Below are positions 1 to 10,266 of a DNA stretch of 64,000 bases, piece after piece (position 1 is the first letter of the stretch; each line of letters opens with the position of its first letter). The position numbers and the translations under genes were made by a program. The DNA is from Halotia branconii CENA392 (GTDB lineage: Bacteria; Cyanobacteriota; Cyanobacteriia; Cyanobacteriales; Nostocaceae), in assembly GCF_029953635.1 (NCBI RefSeq), contig NZ_CP124543.1:3513455-3577454 (forward strand), written 5' to 3'. Below the pieces are notes generated by a model. The model ran no database searches. It was not told where the DNA came from and was given only the letters and a program-made list of their open reading frames with translations.

Positions 1-1
1 T

Positions 2-418
2 AATTTCCACCCATCACGGATCATTATGGGTGATGCCGGAGCATATTTCTTTGGTTATACGCTAGCTGCAACAAGTATTTTAGGCGACTTGCAGGTAACT
101 ACAGTCTTTTCCTTAGTGCCAACAGTTTTATTTCTGTTATTGCCAGTTCTAGATACTACTCAAGTTTTTGTCAGACGGCTATTAGCAGGAAAAAACCCCC
201 TCAGTACCCCAGGTAAAGATCACTTACATCATCGTTTACTGGCTTGGGGTTTATCTCAGCGCCATGCCGCGTTTACCCTTTGGATAATTACTTTAGGTTG
301 CAATTTACTAGCGATGGCAGTACGAGGTATGCCTTTAGCAGTGATCCTTGCTACTGCCAGTAGTATTGTTATCCTTTTAGGTTTAACAATCTGGCAAAGA
401 ATACACCAACAATCCTAA
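2..418 (+). CDS. Glycosyl transferase family 4 (WecA/MraY-type), C-terminal part only
   Basis: This is the 3' end of a polyprenyl-phosphate sugar-phosphate transferase, a polytopic membrane enzyme that loads an N-acetylhexosamine-phosphate onto undecaprenyl phosphate for wall or polysaccharide synthesis. The frame is open to the window edge, so the gene starts upstream and the first in-frame ATG (26) is internal. Visible family features are the MGDAG motif, where the Asp is part of the metal site, the HLHHRLL motif typical of WecA-like members, and three or four hydrophobic helices. It ends with a short basic tail. The specific sugar cannot be told from this fragment. Confidence 0.85.
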   Translation, partial: NFHPSRIIMGDAGAYFFGYTLAATSILGDLQVTTVFSLVPTVLFLLLPVLDTTQVFVRRLLAGKNPLSTPGKDHLHHRLLAWGLSQRHAAFTLWIITLGCNLLAMAVRGMPLAVILATASSIVILLGLTIWQRIHQQS

Positions 419-569
419 TATTAAGTTGCTGTTTGTTGTTGTAGTACTTTGAAATTAATGAGATTGCTTCCCTTGACTGCGTTCCGGTCGCAATTACAGG
501 TACTAGCTTTGATTGCAAGTTGGTATAAGTTAAAAGTTTGTGATTTTCAGTTAATAAAACTTTAAACAA
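419..569. other. Intergenic region without a recognised gene
   Basis: About 150 bases between two convergent genes. No clear hairpin terminator or conserved ORF is seen. The only reading frame here is a low-quality minus-strand frame without a ribosome binding site. Confidence 0.5.
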
Positions 570-1154
570 TTACTCCTGACACCATTGCTTAAGGAACCAA
601 TCAACAACCATACATAACTTTTCTTCTTCAGGCTCATAATAATTTTCTGTAGTCGCAAGTGGGAAAAAATAACCAATAGAGTACAAAAATACTTCTATAT
701 CTCGCTCTAAATCATCGATATGAAACAGATTTGTTTGAATACCTTCTTGGAGAATTGCCAACACATTTTTTCTAACTCGATTACTTTGTTCTTCGTGCAA
801 TTGTGGTTGCAAACGAATTACTGTCCGGGCAAGTTCGGCAGCGTGAGAGCCGCTGATACGACTATCTTTAACTGCACGAAAGCGATTGATAATGTAAGTC
901 TTGAGTTTTTCAATAGGAGACTTTTGTGAACTTAAAATTTTCTCGGCATCTGCTAAATGTATCTGGGCATAGTTTTCAGCAGTTGCAATTAAAATCTCAT
1001 CTTTATTTTTAAAATATAAGTACAGCGTCCCCACAGCGATGCCGGCATCCTTAGCAATTTCTTGCATTGTCGTTTTTTGAATCCCATATTTGCGAAGACG
1101 CTGTTTTGCTGCATTCAAAATGGCTTCTTTTTTTGCTGTATCCAGCCTTTGCAT
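570..1154 (-). CDS. TetR-family transcriptional regulator
   Basis: A 194-residue one-component repressor-type protein. Residues about 10-56 form the TetR DNA-binding domain, with the signature ...AGIAVGTLYLYFKNKDEIL around residues 38-56. The rest is the variable helical ligand and dimerisation domain. It begins 2 nt after the stop of the cytochrome P450 gene on the same strand, so the two are almost surely co-transcribed. By analogy with other TetR-P450 pairs it probably controls that operon in response to a small hydrophobic molecule; this is inference, and no operator palindrome was identified. Confidence 0.9.
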   Translation of the reverse strand: MQRLDTAKKEAILNAAKQRLRKYGIQKTTMQEIAKDAGIAVGTLYLYFKNKDEILIATAENYAQIHLADAEKILSSQKSPIEKLKTYIINRFRAVKDSRISGSHAAELARTVIRLQPQLHEEQSNRVRKNVLAILQEGIQTNLFHIDDLERDIEVFLYSIGYFFPLATTENYYEPEEEKLCMVVDWFLKQWCQE

Positions 1155-1156
1155 TA

Positions 1157-2551
1157 TTACTTAACTTTTTTTCGCACTTTAACTTTAATGCCATATTTCG
1201 GTCGCAGGGTAAAGGTGGCATCTGGCTCGATGGATTGATGAGAAACTAATTCAATGTGAAAACGCTGAAAAATTGATGCCATGATAATCGTTGCTTCCAT
1301 TAAGGCAAAGCTTTTACCTATACAAATTCTTTGACCTGCACCAAATGGAAAATAAGTAAATTTTGGTCTTTGATTCACTTTTTCTGGTAAAAAACGATCT
1401 GGATCAAACTGGTCTGGATTTTCCCAAAACTCAGGATGGCGGTGAATGATGAATTGAGCAATGTTAATAATTGTACCTTTAGGGATAAAATAACCTTGAA
1501 TTTCATCGTCTTCTAGAGCCACCCTCGGTAATCCCCAACTTGGAGGATAGAGGCGCATGGATTCATCAAAAATTCGGCGAGTGTATGCCAATTGTGGCAG
1601 TTTCTCAATAGTGGGACTGCTGCCATTAAGAATAGTTTGCAATTCATCCTGCATATTAGCGGCGACATCAGGATGTTTTCCTAAAAGATACCAAGTCCAT
1701 GAAAGTGCAGAGGCTACAGTTTCATGTCCTGCTGCTACTAAAGTAATTACTTCATCTTGAAGTTGTTTGTCGGTCATTCCTTCTTTAGTCACTTCATCTT
1801 GTGCTGTTAGAAGCATAGATAACAGGTCATGGGTTTCCAACGGATTTTGCCGACGGGAATTGATTATATCTAAAACAGCTCTATCTAAAATTTGTTTTGC
1901 CTGACGGAACCTCAAATTACGAGATGTTGGTATCCATAAAGGTTCTGTCCAGACGTTATTTATTTTGTAGCTGACGTAATTAAAGGCTTCACGAAAGGCT
2001 TGACCCAGAGTGCTAGATTCTACACTGATATCTTTGTTAAATAATGCTAAACCGACAATTTTTAAAGTTAAGCGCATCATCTCAGGTACGATGTCAATAA
2101 CTTCGTTATCTAGTTTTTGTTGCCATTCTTCAAGCAGAGATTCAGTGCAACTCACCATCACAGAACTAAGATTTTCCAGATATTTTTGATGAAATGCAGG
2201 TTGCATTAAGCGACGATGCTTAAGCCAAAAATCTCCTTCACTAGTTAGAATGCTTTGACCCACCATTAAACTCATTGATTTGTTAAATAAATCTGGTTTG
2301 CTGTAACGTTCTTGGTGAGTAGACAACATGTGTTCTACATAATTTGGATGGGCGGCAAGATAAAAAGTATAACTTGGCACAACTGGTAGGCGTACTAAGT
2401 TGCCATATTCTTGCCACATTTGACTCAAGTAACCGAGAGAGTCTTGCTGGATTTTAGGAAGACTGAGTAGCAGATATCCACGCGGCCCTGGCGGTAACTG
2501 ATGGCTGAATTTTGTGGGTGTTTGGGTTGAAGAAAATTGCGTTTGCGACAT
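1157..2551 (-). CDS. Cytochrome P450
   Basis: A 464-residue class-E-like bacterial P450 monooxygenase. Visible motifs are the proline-rich N-terminus (LPPGPRG), the I-helix oxygen-activation motif AAGHETV, the K-helix ESMRLYPP (ExxR), and the heme-binding loop FPFGAGQRICIG with thiolate Cys410. There is no membrane anchor or fused reductase, so it needs separate ferredoxin and reductase partners. The opening differs from the common cyanobacterial CYP110 family, and I do not assign a CYP family or substrate. The gene leads a two-gene operon with the TetR regulator. Confidence 0.95.
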   Translation of the reverse strand: MSQTQFSSTQTPTKFSHQLPPGPRGYLLLSLPKIQQDSLGYLSQMWQEYGNLVRLPVVPSYTFYLAAHPNYVEHMLSTHQERYSKPDLFNKSMSLMVGQSILTSEGDFWLKHRRLMQPAFHQKYLENLSSVMVSCTESLLEEWQQKLDNEVIDIVPEMMRLTLKIVGLALFNKDISVESSTLGQAFREAFNYVSYKINNVWTEPLWIPTSRNLRFRQAKQILDRAVLDIINSRRQNPLETHDLLSMLLTAQDEVTKEGMTDKQLQDEVITLVAAGHETVASALSWTWYLLGKHPDVAANMQDELQTILNGSSPTIEKLPQLAYTRRIFDESMRLYPPSWGLPRVALEDDEIQGYFIPKGTIINIAQFIIHRHPEFWENPDQFDPDRFLPEKVNQRPKFTYFPFGAGQRICIGKSFALMEATIIMASIFQRFHIELVSHQSIEPDATFTLRPKYGIKVKVRKKVK

Positions 2552-2642
2552 GGGTGTTCTTCCAGAAAAATGAATAATGAATATTTTCGTCTATTATTCA
2601 TTTTTCTGCCATTTTTGCCTTGCAAATTTTTACCAAAAAGAA

Positions 2643-2694
2643 GGGGAAAAGGTTTGGATATTTCTTTTTCCCTTTACCCCTTACCCTTTTCCCA
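2643..2694 (-). terminator. Possible hairpin terminator after fabG
   Basis: An imperfect inverted repeat: GGGAAAAGG at 2644-2652 pairs with CCTTTTCCC at 2685-2693, across a pyrimidine-rich loop. It lies just past the fabG stop codon on the minus strand and upstream of the P450 gene. It may equally be one of the purine/pyrimidine-rich intergenic repeats common in this window. Confidence 0.35.
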
Positions 2695-2709
2695 GGCGAA
2701 GCTTCCCGT

Positions 2710-3495
<786 letters not shown>

Positions 3496-3715
3496 TTAAA
3501 TCACCGCGCTAACGATCTTATGGTGATTCGTACCTAGAACTTAATCGGATTTTGAATTTTAAATTTAAATCTTACCCAATCACCTAAATTAAATATCTGT
3601 GCTTTTGAAACAAGTAAAAAGATTAAGCAACAATAAAAACAAAATAATGTTATACCCATTCCATGAAGCACACATTACTATTGAAATCAAACAAAATAAA
3701 ATTGGTGTGTGTCAC

Positions 3716-4033
3716 ATGGCTACTAAAAAACAATTCAACAGCTTTGAAGAGATGCTATCTGATTCTGATGTACCTGTTTTAGTAGATTTTTATGCTGACT
3801 GGTGCGGCCCTTGTCAGATGATGGTGCCGATTTTAGAACAAGTCAATGCTCAAATGCAAGATCGCTTACGTATTGTCAAAATTGACACTGAAAAGTACGC
3901 AGAGTTAGCTAGTCAGTATCAGATTCACGCTTTACCAACCTTGGTACTATTTAAGCAAGGTCAGCCAGTAGAACGAATTGAAGGTGTAATGCAAGCACCG
4001 CAGTTGGTGCAACATTTACAGACAATTATTTAA
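3716..4033 (+). CDS. trxY: Thioredoxin, y-type
   Basis: A 105-residue thioredoxin with the active site WCGPC (Cys30, Cys33) and the cis-Pro motif ALPT. The segments KKQFNSFEEML, VPVLVDFYADWCGPCQMMVPIL and IVKIDTEKYAELASQYQIHALPT closely resemble plant plastid thioredoxin y, so it is called the y-type, which donates electrons to peroxiredoxins and related targets. A longer GTG-initiated frame from 3599 is open, but its extra 39 residues are not thioredoxin-like; the ATG at 3716 gives the family length. Confidence 0.9.
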   Translation: MATKKQFNSFEEMLSDSDVPVLVDFYADWCGPCQMMVPILEQVNAQMQDRLRIVKIDTEKYAELASQYQIHALPTLVLFKQGQPVERIEGVMQAPQLVQHLQTII

Positions 4034-4055
4034 GCTGACATTTAAAATCTGAGGC

Positions 4056-4092
4056 TCCCCACTCTACAATTACATTGAGGGTGGGGATTTCT
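4056..4092 (+). terminator. Hairpin terminator after the thioredoxin gene
   Basis: The stem TCCCCACTCT (4056-4065) pairs with AGGGTGGGGA (4078-4087) with one G-T pair, followed by TTTCTG. It lies 22 nt after the thioredoxin stop codon. Confidence 0.5.
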
Positions 4093-4179
4093 GTAAAATC
4101 ATTGTTAGTATTTTTGTATCGAACAAATGAGGTTGTTTTGATTACTGATAACTGATAACTGTTCACTGTCAAGCAACTT

Positions 4180-4785
4180 ATGTTACTTTTAGACCCAAAA
4201 ACACTTCAACCAACTGAAGACCAACGTATCATTCTTTATGATGTCACCTGGAAACAATACGAACAACTCTCTGATATGTTTGTTGATGAATTTCCTCGAA
4301 TGACTTATTTAGAAGGAACACTAGAAATTATCATGACTACCTCTGCGGAACATGAACGCCTGAAAAAAATAATTGTTAGATTACTAGAGGCTTATGCAGA
4401 GGAAAGAGACATTAATCTTAATGGTTATGGTAGTACTACCTTCCGGGAGCAAGCTGCTAAAAAAGGCGTAGAACCAGATGAATGTTACTGTCTTGGAGAA
4501 CTCAATGAAGTTCCAGATATTGCCATAGAGATTGTTATAACTAGTGGTGGAATTGACAAGTTAGAAGTTTATCGAGGTTTGGGTGTCAAAGAAGTTTGGT
4601 TTTGGAAAAACCAGCAATTTGATTTTTATTATTTATCAGAAAATGATGGCAAATATACTCAAAATTCCAACAGTAAATTACTACCAAGTTTAGACCCTGT
4701 TTTATTAGCTGGTTTTGTCAATGAAACTAATCAAACACAGGCAGTTAAACTATATCGAAAAGCATTGCAAACTCAAAACTCTTAA
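4180..4785 (+). CDS. Uma2 family endonuclease (DUF820)
   Basis: A 201-residue member of the Uma2/DUF820 family, a PD-(D/E)XK nuclease-fold group strongly expanded in filamentous cyanobacteria, whose cellular role is largely unknown. Visible core elements are the acidic start of the fold around FPRMTYLEGTLEII, the PDECYCLGELNEVPDIAIEIVIT segment carrying the predicted metal-binding Asp and Glu, and the VKEVWFWKNQQ strand. It stands alone with a run of TGATAACTGATAACTG-type intergenic repeat immediately upstream (about 4143-4170). Confidence 0.85.
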   Translation: MLLLDPKTLQPTEDQRIILYDVTWKQYEQLSDMFVDEFPRMTYLEGTLEIIMTTSAEHERLKKIIVRLLEAYAEERDINLNGYGSTTFREQAAKKGVEPDECYCLGELNEVPDIAIEIVITSGGIDKLEVYRGLGVKEVWFWKNQQFDFYYLSENDGKYTQNSNSKLLPSLDPVLLAGFVNETNQTQAVKLYRKALQTQNS

Positions 4786-4992
4786 TAGTTAACTCTCTTT
4801 GAGAGGCTCAGATTTGTTAATATTGTTAACAAAATATGAATTTTGCTAACTAAGCGGAATTTCAAAACATTATAGACTGCTAATAATCCTCTAAAATTGT
4901 CTTAGCTTTATTCTCTATTATTTGGTAGATTTTTGCCATAGCAATACTAATTAAAGTTAACTTTGTTACCCAAAACTCTAATATCCAGTAAG

Positions 4993-5913
4993 TTAAGAAC
5001 GCCGCACATTCAAGCAACACCATTCTTTTCTCTTCCACAGGGTAGCGACAACCCAACCATGTTTTTCTAAGACATCAGCAACTGCTGCGGATTGTTCTAG
5101 TAGAATACCGCTGAAGATAGCCCAAGTGCTGGGTTTGGCGATCGCACTCATTTCTGGAACTAACTCGATAATTACATTAGCCAAAATATTGCAGACAATA
5201 CCATCTACTGGTTGAGAAATTAGCTTTTTGATCATGTCTATACTGCCCTGTGCTGGTATTATTCGTTCAGGACTAATCTCATTCAGAGCGCGATTACTAA
5301 AAGTCGATTGCACTGCCAAAGGGTCAGTATCCACTGCATAAACTTTACCTGCTCCCAGTAATATTGCCCCAATCGAAAGAATACCAGAACCACAACCAAT
5401 ATCTGCAATTACTAGAGGTTCTGATTGATTATCAGCAGCCACAAAAGATTGAGGTACTGAACTCAAGCGCATTTCCAAAGATTCTAAACATAACTGAGTA
5501 GTGGCATGATTACCAGTCCCAAATGCTACACCAGGGTCGAGGCGAATTACTAACCTATCTGAGCCTTCTGGTAATGGAAGCCAAGCGGGATTAATCAAAA
5601 AGCGATCGCCTATTTCTTGGGGTTGCCAATATTGTTTCCAGCTAGTCGCCCAATCTTCCTCATCAATTAAATGCCACTGTAAGCTAGGACTAGACAATCC
5701 CACACAAAGAGCATCTTGACGCAACCATAGCGATAGAGCGGCCAAATCTAGTAGCTGTACTTGAAAACTGGGTAAATAAGCCTTTACAAGACAAGAATTT
5801 CCTTTGCTTTCGCTAGCTGTTCCACGGCTACCAAAATCTTCCAGTCGCCAAAAGATCGAATCTTCCAGAGCTGGTTCACATAAAATCTCTAATTCCCACC
5901 AAGTGTTTGCCAT
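4993..5913 (-). CDS. prmA: Ribosomal protein L11 methyltransferase PrmA
   Basis: A 306-residue SAM-dependent enzyme that trimethylates ribosomal protein L11. The N-terminal third is the substrate-recognition domain (starts [10 protein letters not shown]). The central part has the typical PrmA segment [19 protein letters not shown], the SAM motif [17 protein letters not shown] followed by [11 protein letters not shown], and NILANVI. It lies downstream of serA on the same strand but is separated from it by a hairpin, so it is probably a separate unit. Confidence 0.95.
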   Translation of the reverse strand: MANTWWELEILCEPALEDSIFWRLEDFGSRGTASESKGNSCLVKAYLPSFQVQLLDLAALSLWLRQDALCVGLSSPSLQWHLIDEEDWATSWKQYWQPQEIGDRFLINPAWLPLPEGSDRLVIRLDPGVAFGTGNHATTQLCLESLEMRLSSVPQSFVAADNQSEPLVIADIGCGSGILSIGAILLGAGKVYAVDTDPLAVQSTFSNRALNEISPERIIPAQGSIDMIKKLISQPVDGIVCNILANVIIELVPEMSAIAKPSTWAIFSGILLEQSAAVADVLEKHGWVVATLWKRKEWCCLNVRRS

Positions 5914-6032
5914 ATCTAAAGTATGGAGTGTAAAGGCTGAAGAATGAAATAATTTTTAGTTCATCCTTTATTGCAAGCGGCATAGGGCATTGGTAATTCT
6001 TCTTCATGCCCCGTTCCCCATCCCCTATGCCC

Positions 6033-6065
6033 AAAAACCACGCCCACAGAGGGCATGGTTTTTTA
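6033..6065 (-). terminator. Terminator of serA
   Basis: A hairpin formed by AAAAACCACGCCC and GGGCATGGTTTTT around a 5-nt loop, with one C-A mismatch. Because both arms end in A or T runs it can work in both directions. On the minus strand it directly follows the serA stop codon and is followed by a T-run. Confidence 0.65.
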
Positions 6066-6079
6066 TTCTTCATCCTTTT

Positions 6080-7660
6080 TTATAGTGTTACTGTATACGC
6101 ATCTCGAATCCCAGGCACTTTGACAATTTCCTCCAAAATGCCATCTGGTAAGGGATCATCAATGCTGAGAGCCATTACCGCATCACCACGGACAATTTTA
6201 CGCCCTACTTGCATACTGGCAATGTTGACATTGAAACTGCCGAGTAAAGAACCGAGTTTGCCGATGATTCCTGGCATATCACGGTGCAGGGTAAACACCA
6301 TATATTTACTTGGTGGAACGTTAATTGGGAAACCATCAACATCAGTGAGGTGAATTTCTTTATCGCCCAACAAAGCACCTGTAACTGAGTGAGTACCTAA
6401 AGTACCTGTGGCTTCTAGATGCAGGGAACCAGCATAATCACGAACTGAGGCATCGCGGGTTTCAATTACCCTAATTCCTCGTTCTTTGGCTTCTATGTTG
6501 GCGTTGACGTAATTTACTCGTTCTCGTAGAGCTTGATGAAGTAGTCCTTTGAGGGATGCAATCACTAAAGGCTGACTTTTATTCGTTGCTAGTTCGCCTT
6601 GCAGTCGCACATTGAGTAACTCCACTCTACCGCCAGCTAGCTGTCCCACTAACTTACCCAAGGTTTCTGCTAGCTGCATGTAGGGTTTGAGTTCTTCTAA
6701 AACATCGGGGCCAAGTCCGGGAATATTGACTGCTGAACGTGCGGGTAGTCCTAAGAGAACATCGCGAATTTGTTCGGCAACATCTATGGCCACATTGACT
6801 TGAGCTTCGGTGGTAGAGGCTCCCAAATGAGGAGTGAGGATGACTTCTTTACCAAGCGATCGCAAATCTGATTCGCCCAGTGGTTCACTCTCAAATACAT
6901 CCAAGGCTGCACCACCGATTTTACCTGCTTTAACCGCTGCTGCTAAAGCTGTTTCTTCAATGATGCCACCACGAGCGCAGTTAATAATCCGAGCAGTGGG
7001 TTTCATTTTACCTAAGGTGACAGCATTAATTAAGTGGGTGGTTTCCGAAGTTTTGGGGATGTGTAATGTAATATAATCGGCTTGCTGAAACAACAAATCC
7101 AATTCCACCAACTGACAGCCAATTTGTTCAGCTCGTTCTGTAGAAATAAACGGATCATAAGCGAGTAGTTTCATTCCCATAGCTTTAGCTACAGAGGCTA
7201 CGTGGGAACCAATTTTACCCAAGCCAACAATACCAAGTGTTTTTTTATAAACTTCTGCGCCTACAAAGCTATTGCGATCCCACGCACCGCGTTTGACTGA
7301 AGCGTTAGCATCAGGAATGTGACGAGACAAAGCCAACATCATGGCCAGAGCGTGTTCTGCGGCGGCAATGGTGTTACCTTCTGGAGAATTAACAACTACA
7401 ATTCCTCGGCGTGTGGCTGCGGGAACATCCACATTATCCACACCTACACCAGCACGACCGATGATTTTTAACTGGGTTCCAGCTTCAATAATTTCTTGGG
7501 TGACGCGCGTACCAGAACGAATCATCAGCGCGTCGTAATCACCTATAATTTCTATCAGTTCCGCTGGTTTTAGACCTGTTTTGACATCTACGGTGGCAAC
7601 TTGCGAAAGAATGTCAATTCCAGCCTGGTCAATAGTGTCGGAGACGAGAACCTTGGACAT
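6080..7660 (-). CDS. serA: D-3-phosphoglycerate dehydrogenase SerA
   Basis: A 526-residue enzyme making 3-phosphohydroxypyruvate from 3-phosphoglycerate, the first step of serine synthesis. The order is substrate domain, NAD-binding domain (GIVGLGKIGSHVASVAKAMGM), the catalytic segments NCARGGIIEE and LTPHLGASTTEAQ, an intervening domain, and a C-terminal ACT domain (VFTLHRDMPGIIGKLGSLLG) that usually binds serine. The length fits the long type 1 form. The gene is monocistronic judging by the terminator behind it and the long upstream gap. Confidence 0.96.
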   Translation of the reverse strand: MSKVLVSDTIDQAGIDILSQVATVDVKTGLKPAELIEIIGDYDALMIRSGTRVTQEIIEAGTQLKIIGRAGVGVDNVDVPAATRRGIVVVNSPEGNTIAAAEHALAMMLALSRHIPDANASVKRGAWDRNSFVGAEVYKKTLGIVGLGKIGSHVASVAKAMGMKLLAYDPFISTERAEQIGCQLVELDLLFQQADYITLHIPKTSETTHLINAVTLGKMKPTARIINCARGGIIEETALAAAVKAGKIGGAALDVFESEPLGESDLRSLGKEVILTPHLGASTTEAQVNVAIDVAEQIRDVLLGLPARSAVNIPGLGPDVLEELKPYMQLAETLGKLVGQLAGGRVELLNVRLQGELATNKSQPLVIASLKGLLHQALRERVNYVNANIEAKERGIRVIETRDASVRDYAGSLHLEATGTLGTHSVTGALLGDKEIHLTDVDGFPINVPPSKYMVFTLHRDMPGIIGKLGSLLGSFNVNIASMQVGRKIVRGDAVMALSIDDPLPDGILEEIVKVPGIRDAYTVTL

Positions 7661-8376
7661 GATTACTTGATTATTTAAAGTTACAGGTTTTGCTGCACAA
7701 GACTTTTTAGTTTAGTCTTTATCTGTCGCAATTCAGCAAAAATTATTCGTTTTAATATCGACTTAACCTTCACTTACGCTTGGTGCTAATCGGATCACAT
7801 TACCAGTTAAAGGGTTAGATTTTAGATGAGTGGCTGTTTGCACCACCTTTTGGTAAATATAAACCATGAGTAGCACCCACAAGCTATATATTTATCAATA
7901 GTTAAAAGTTACCAAAGTTTCTCAGGTAACTGTGAGCGATCGCATCCTTGCCTGGGCTAGGGACTAGGGGCTTGGGGCTAGAAGCTTGGGGCTAAAGACT
8001 AGAGTGTACCTCATGTAATTGGGAACTGCTATTAAACACCTACTAAATTTTTGTATCTGCCTAATAATACTTGTAGTATTACTCAGTTTCAGCATGATGT
8101 AGGTTGTAGCAGATACAACTTGCTTAAAATCTAAATTATGTGCATTTATCAGTAAATGAATTGATCATATTTGGTTTAAAATTATAACGGTTTTCTCATG
8201 AATTAAATACACCACTCTAGCCTCTAACCCCTAGTTCCTAGCCCCTTTTTGTGACTAGAGTGTGTTACACATAACCAAAAAGCGCTACATTAACTCAATT
8301 AAAAAGTTTTGCACAAAATGCCTATATAGTTAGCAATCCCTAAATTTGATTGCTATATTGTATTAAACTAATTCTT
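7661..8376. other. Long intergenic region with facing CTAG-rich repeats
   Basis: No gene is supported here. It must hold the serA promoter. Two purine/pyrimidine-rich blocks face each other: about 7958-8005, built on repeats of GGGACTAGGGGCTTGGGGCT, and about 8212-8262, built on CCTCTAACCCCTAGTTCCTA. They are roughly reverse complements and each is bordered by the motif ACTAGAGTGT, so a long imperfect cruciform or a small repeat element is possible. Confidence 0.5.
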
Positions 8377-9117
8377 ATGGCAAAGATGGGTAAAGCTGTG
8401 CGTGATGATTTACATGGCTTAGAGATTAGTCAAAAAGAACTGCAAAAACTGACTAACTTGCCTGTGAAAGATGAATTAATAATCATTATTAACCCTTTGA
8501 AAGAGATTGTAAAAAAAACTGTAGAAAAAATCAAAGGTTCTGAGGGAGCTACTGTAATTTTTTTAGGTTTTTCTACATTCGTTTTCAGTTATCTTGTATT
8601 TGATATAATTATTAGATTGTTTGCTACATGGGTGACAGTTCCATCTTGGATATTGTTAATTATTTTATGCTTTTGGGGCGGAGGCGTGACACAAATTCTT
8701 TTATATGTTTGGTGGAAAAAGAGGTTAGAAATACTTAAAAATAATCTGACAAACTCTTTGCAAATTCTTTTACATGATGTTGATAGATATAATGCCGTTA
8801 TTAAAGCAATAGATATTAATGATCAAATAGAAGAAGCTGGTAATCCTGGAGTCAGCATCAAAGAAAGAGAGAGAGTAATTGAAGCATTGCAACTTACTAA
8901 AACTGATTTAGTGCGGGCTTTAAAAACAGAAAGAATTTTGAGAGAGAATAAAAATTTTATCTTACGAAATACAGAGTTATTTGACAATAATTTAGCAACT
9001 TTAACGGCAATGCAAGTTACTGAACAGGCTACTGAGCATGGACGGTTACTTAATGAAGCATTGCAGATTGCCCTAGATGTGCAATATGAAATGAAAAGGT
9101 TGCAGAATCAAAGCTAA
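8377..9117 (+). CDS. Two-helix membrane protein with C-terminal coiled coil, unknown function
   Basis: I do not recognise a named family. The 246-residue protein has a charged N-terminal segment, two adjacent membrane helices (roughly residues 55-80 and 88-110, separated by an aromatic turn ATWVTVPSW), then a long, charged, helical C-terminal region with coiled-coil character (KERERVIEALQLTKTDLVRALKTE). The ATG at 8377 is preferred over a TTG at 8350 that would add nine residues. It has no close operon partner. A structural or trafficking role would be a guess. Confidence 0.65.
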   Translation: MAKMGKAVRDDLHGLEISQKELQKLTNLPVKDELIIIINPLKEIVKKTVEKIKGSEGATVIFLGFSTFVFSYLVFDIIIRLFATWVTVPSWILLIILCFWGGGVTQILLYVWWKKRLEILKNNLTNSLQILLHDVDRYNAVIKAIDINDQIEEAGNPGVSIKERERVIEALQLTKTDLVRALKTERILRENKNFILRNTELFDNNLATLTAMQVTEQATEHGRLLNEALQIALDVQYEMKRLQNQS

Positions 9118-9157
9118 AAATTATACATTGGTTACATAAAGACAGATCTCAAGCTAG

Positions 9158-9251
9158 TGGTCTGTCAACCCAAAAATGAAGGGTTGAGGCAGGCAGGGAA
9201 AGAAAAGAACTGGACTTTTTCCCATTAACTCAGCAAACTCATCTTGATAGA
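9158..9251 (+). mobile_element. Solo end of an IS1634-type element
   Basis: The sequence starting TGGTCTGTCAACCCAAAAAT, then GAGGCAGGCAGGG, AAAAGAACTGGACTTTTT and CATTAAC, matches the reverse complement of the outer end of the IS1634-type element at 46680-46805, running inward in the same order. Only the non-coding terminal part is present; no transposase follows. It is a remnant end or a small derivative of the same transposon. Confidence 0.7.
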
Positions 9252-9359
9252 CTAATAGAAACATTCTTTGGATCAGCATAGCTTTTTTAATAAAGCATCA
9301 CAACGTTGCAATCCAAGGTCTAACATAAAGTAATCTAAACAAAGCGATCGCCTGTAGGC

Positions 9360-10127
9360 ATGGACTGGAAAGAAATTAGAGGTAATTGGGTACTTATTCC
9401 CCGTAATCCCATCGGTATTATCCATTTTTTGGGAGGTGCGTTTGTAGCTACAGCGCCGCACCTGACTTACCGCTGGTTACTAGAACAGTTGGCAGATAAG
9501 GGATATGTGATTATTGCTACGCCTTTTGTCAATACTTTGGATCATATTGCGATCGCTGAATCTGTATTGCTGAACTTTGATCGCACTATAGAACGGTTAC
9601 ACGATTCTACAGCATTACGCAAGCTCTATCTACCCGTTTACGGTGTTGGACACAGCATGGGTTGTAAACTCCACCTGCTTATCGGCAGCCTTTTTTCTAT
9701 AGAGCGTGCAGGTAATATTTTAATATCTTTTAATAATTATGCTGCTAGGGATGCTATCCCCTTAGTAGAACAGCTTAATTCTACATTGGCAATTGAATTT
9801 ACCCCTTCACCGTTAGAAACCAACCAGCTTGTACAATCACGCTATCAAATCCGCCGCAACCTATTAATCAAATTTAACAACGATACTATTGACCAATCAG
9901 CAGCTTTAACCAAAATTTTACAAGAACGTTTTCCGGAAATGGTGACAGCACAAACCTTACCAGGAACTCATACCACACCTCTAGGTCAAGATATCAAATG
10001 GCAAACAGGCGCATCATTCACTCCCTTTGATGCCTTTGGACAATGGTTCAAGCAAGAAATATACCGCGACTTGAACCAATTAAGACGCGCCATTCTCTTG
10101 TGGCTTAATCCTCTTTCACCACCATAA
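9360..10127 (+). CDS. DUF1350 family alpha/beta-hydrolase-like protein
   Basis: A 255-residue member of DUF1350, found in cyanobacteria and plant plastids. It opens MDWKEIRGNWVLIPRNP and continues with a strand-turn HFLGGAFVATAPHLTYRWLLE. GVGHSMG around Ser99 looks like the nucleophile elbow of the alpha/beta-hydrolase fold. A late His (GTHTTPLGQD) could complete a triad. No substrate is established to my knowledge. A hairpin with a T-rich tail at about 10165-10235, made of two copies of the ACTAACCCATTAA-type sequence, follows the gene. Confidence 0.8.
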   Translation: MDWKEIRGNWVLIPRNPIGIIHFLGGAFVATAPHLTYRWLLEQLADKGYVIIATPFVNTLDHIAIAESVLLNFDRTIERLHDSTALRKLYLPVYGVGHSMGCKLHLLIGSLFSIERAGNILISFNNYAARDAIPLVEQLNSTLAIEFTPSPLETNQLVQSRYQIRRNLLIKFNNDTIDQSAALTKILQERFPEMVTAQTLPGTHTTPLGQDIKWQTGASFTPFDAFGQWFKQEIYRDLNQLRRAILLWLNPLSPP

Positions 10128-10266
10128 TTTTTATGATGATCAAGTTTTATCAAGTCGATGAATAATTAAAAATGGGTTAGTAGAATGTTTGTCATCATAC
10201 TACTAACCCATTAACTATTAAGATATTTTTTATTTTTTTATTAATTAATTTTTCTTACAATTGTCC

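Noticed and set aside
3599..3715. N-terminal extension of thioredoxin
   Set aside because: Extra residues are not thioredoxin-like and start at GTG without a ribosome site; ATG 3716 gives the family length.
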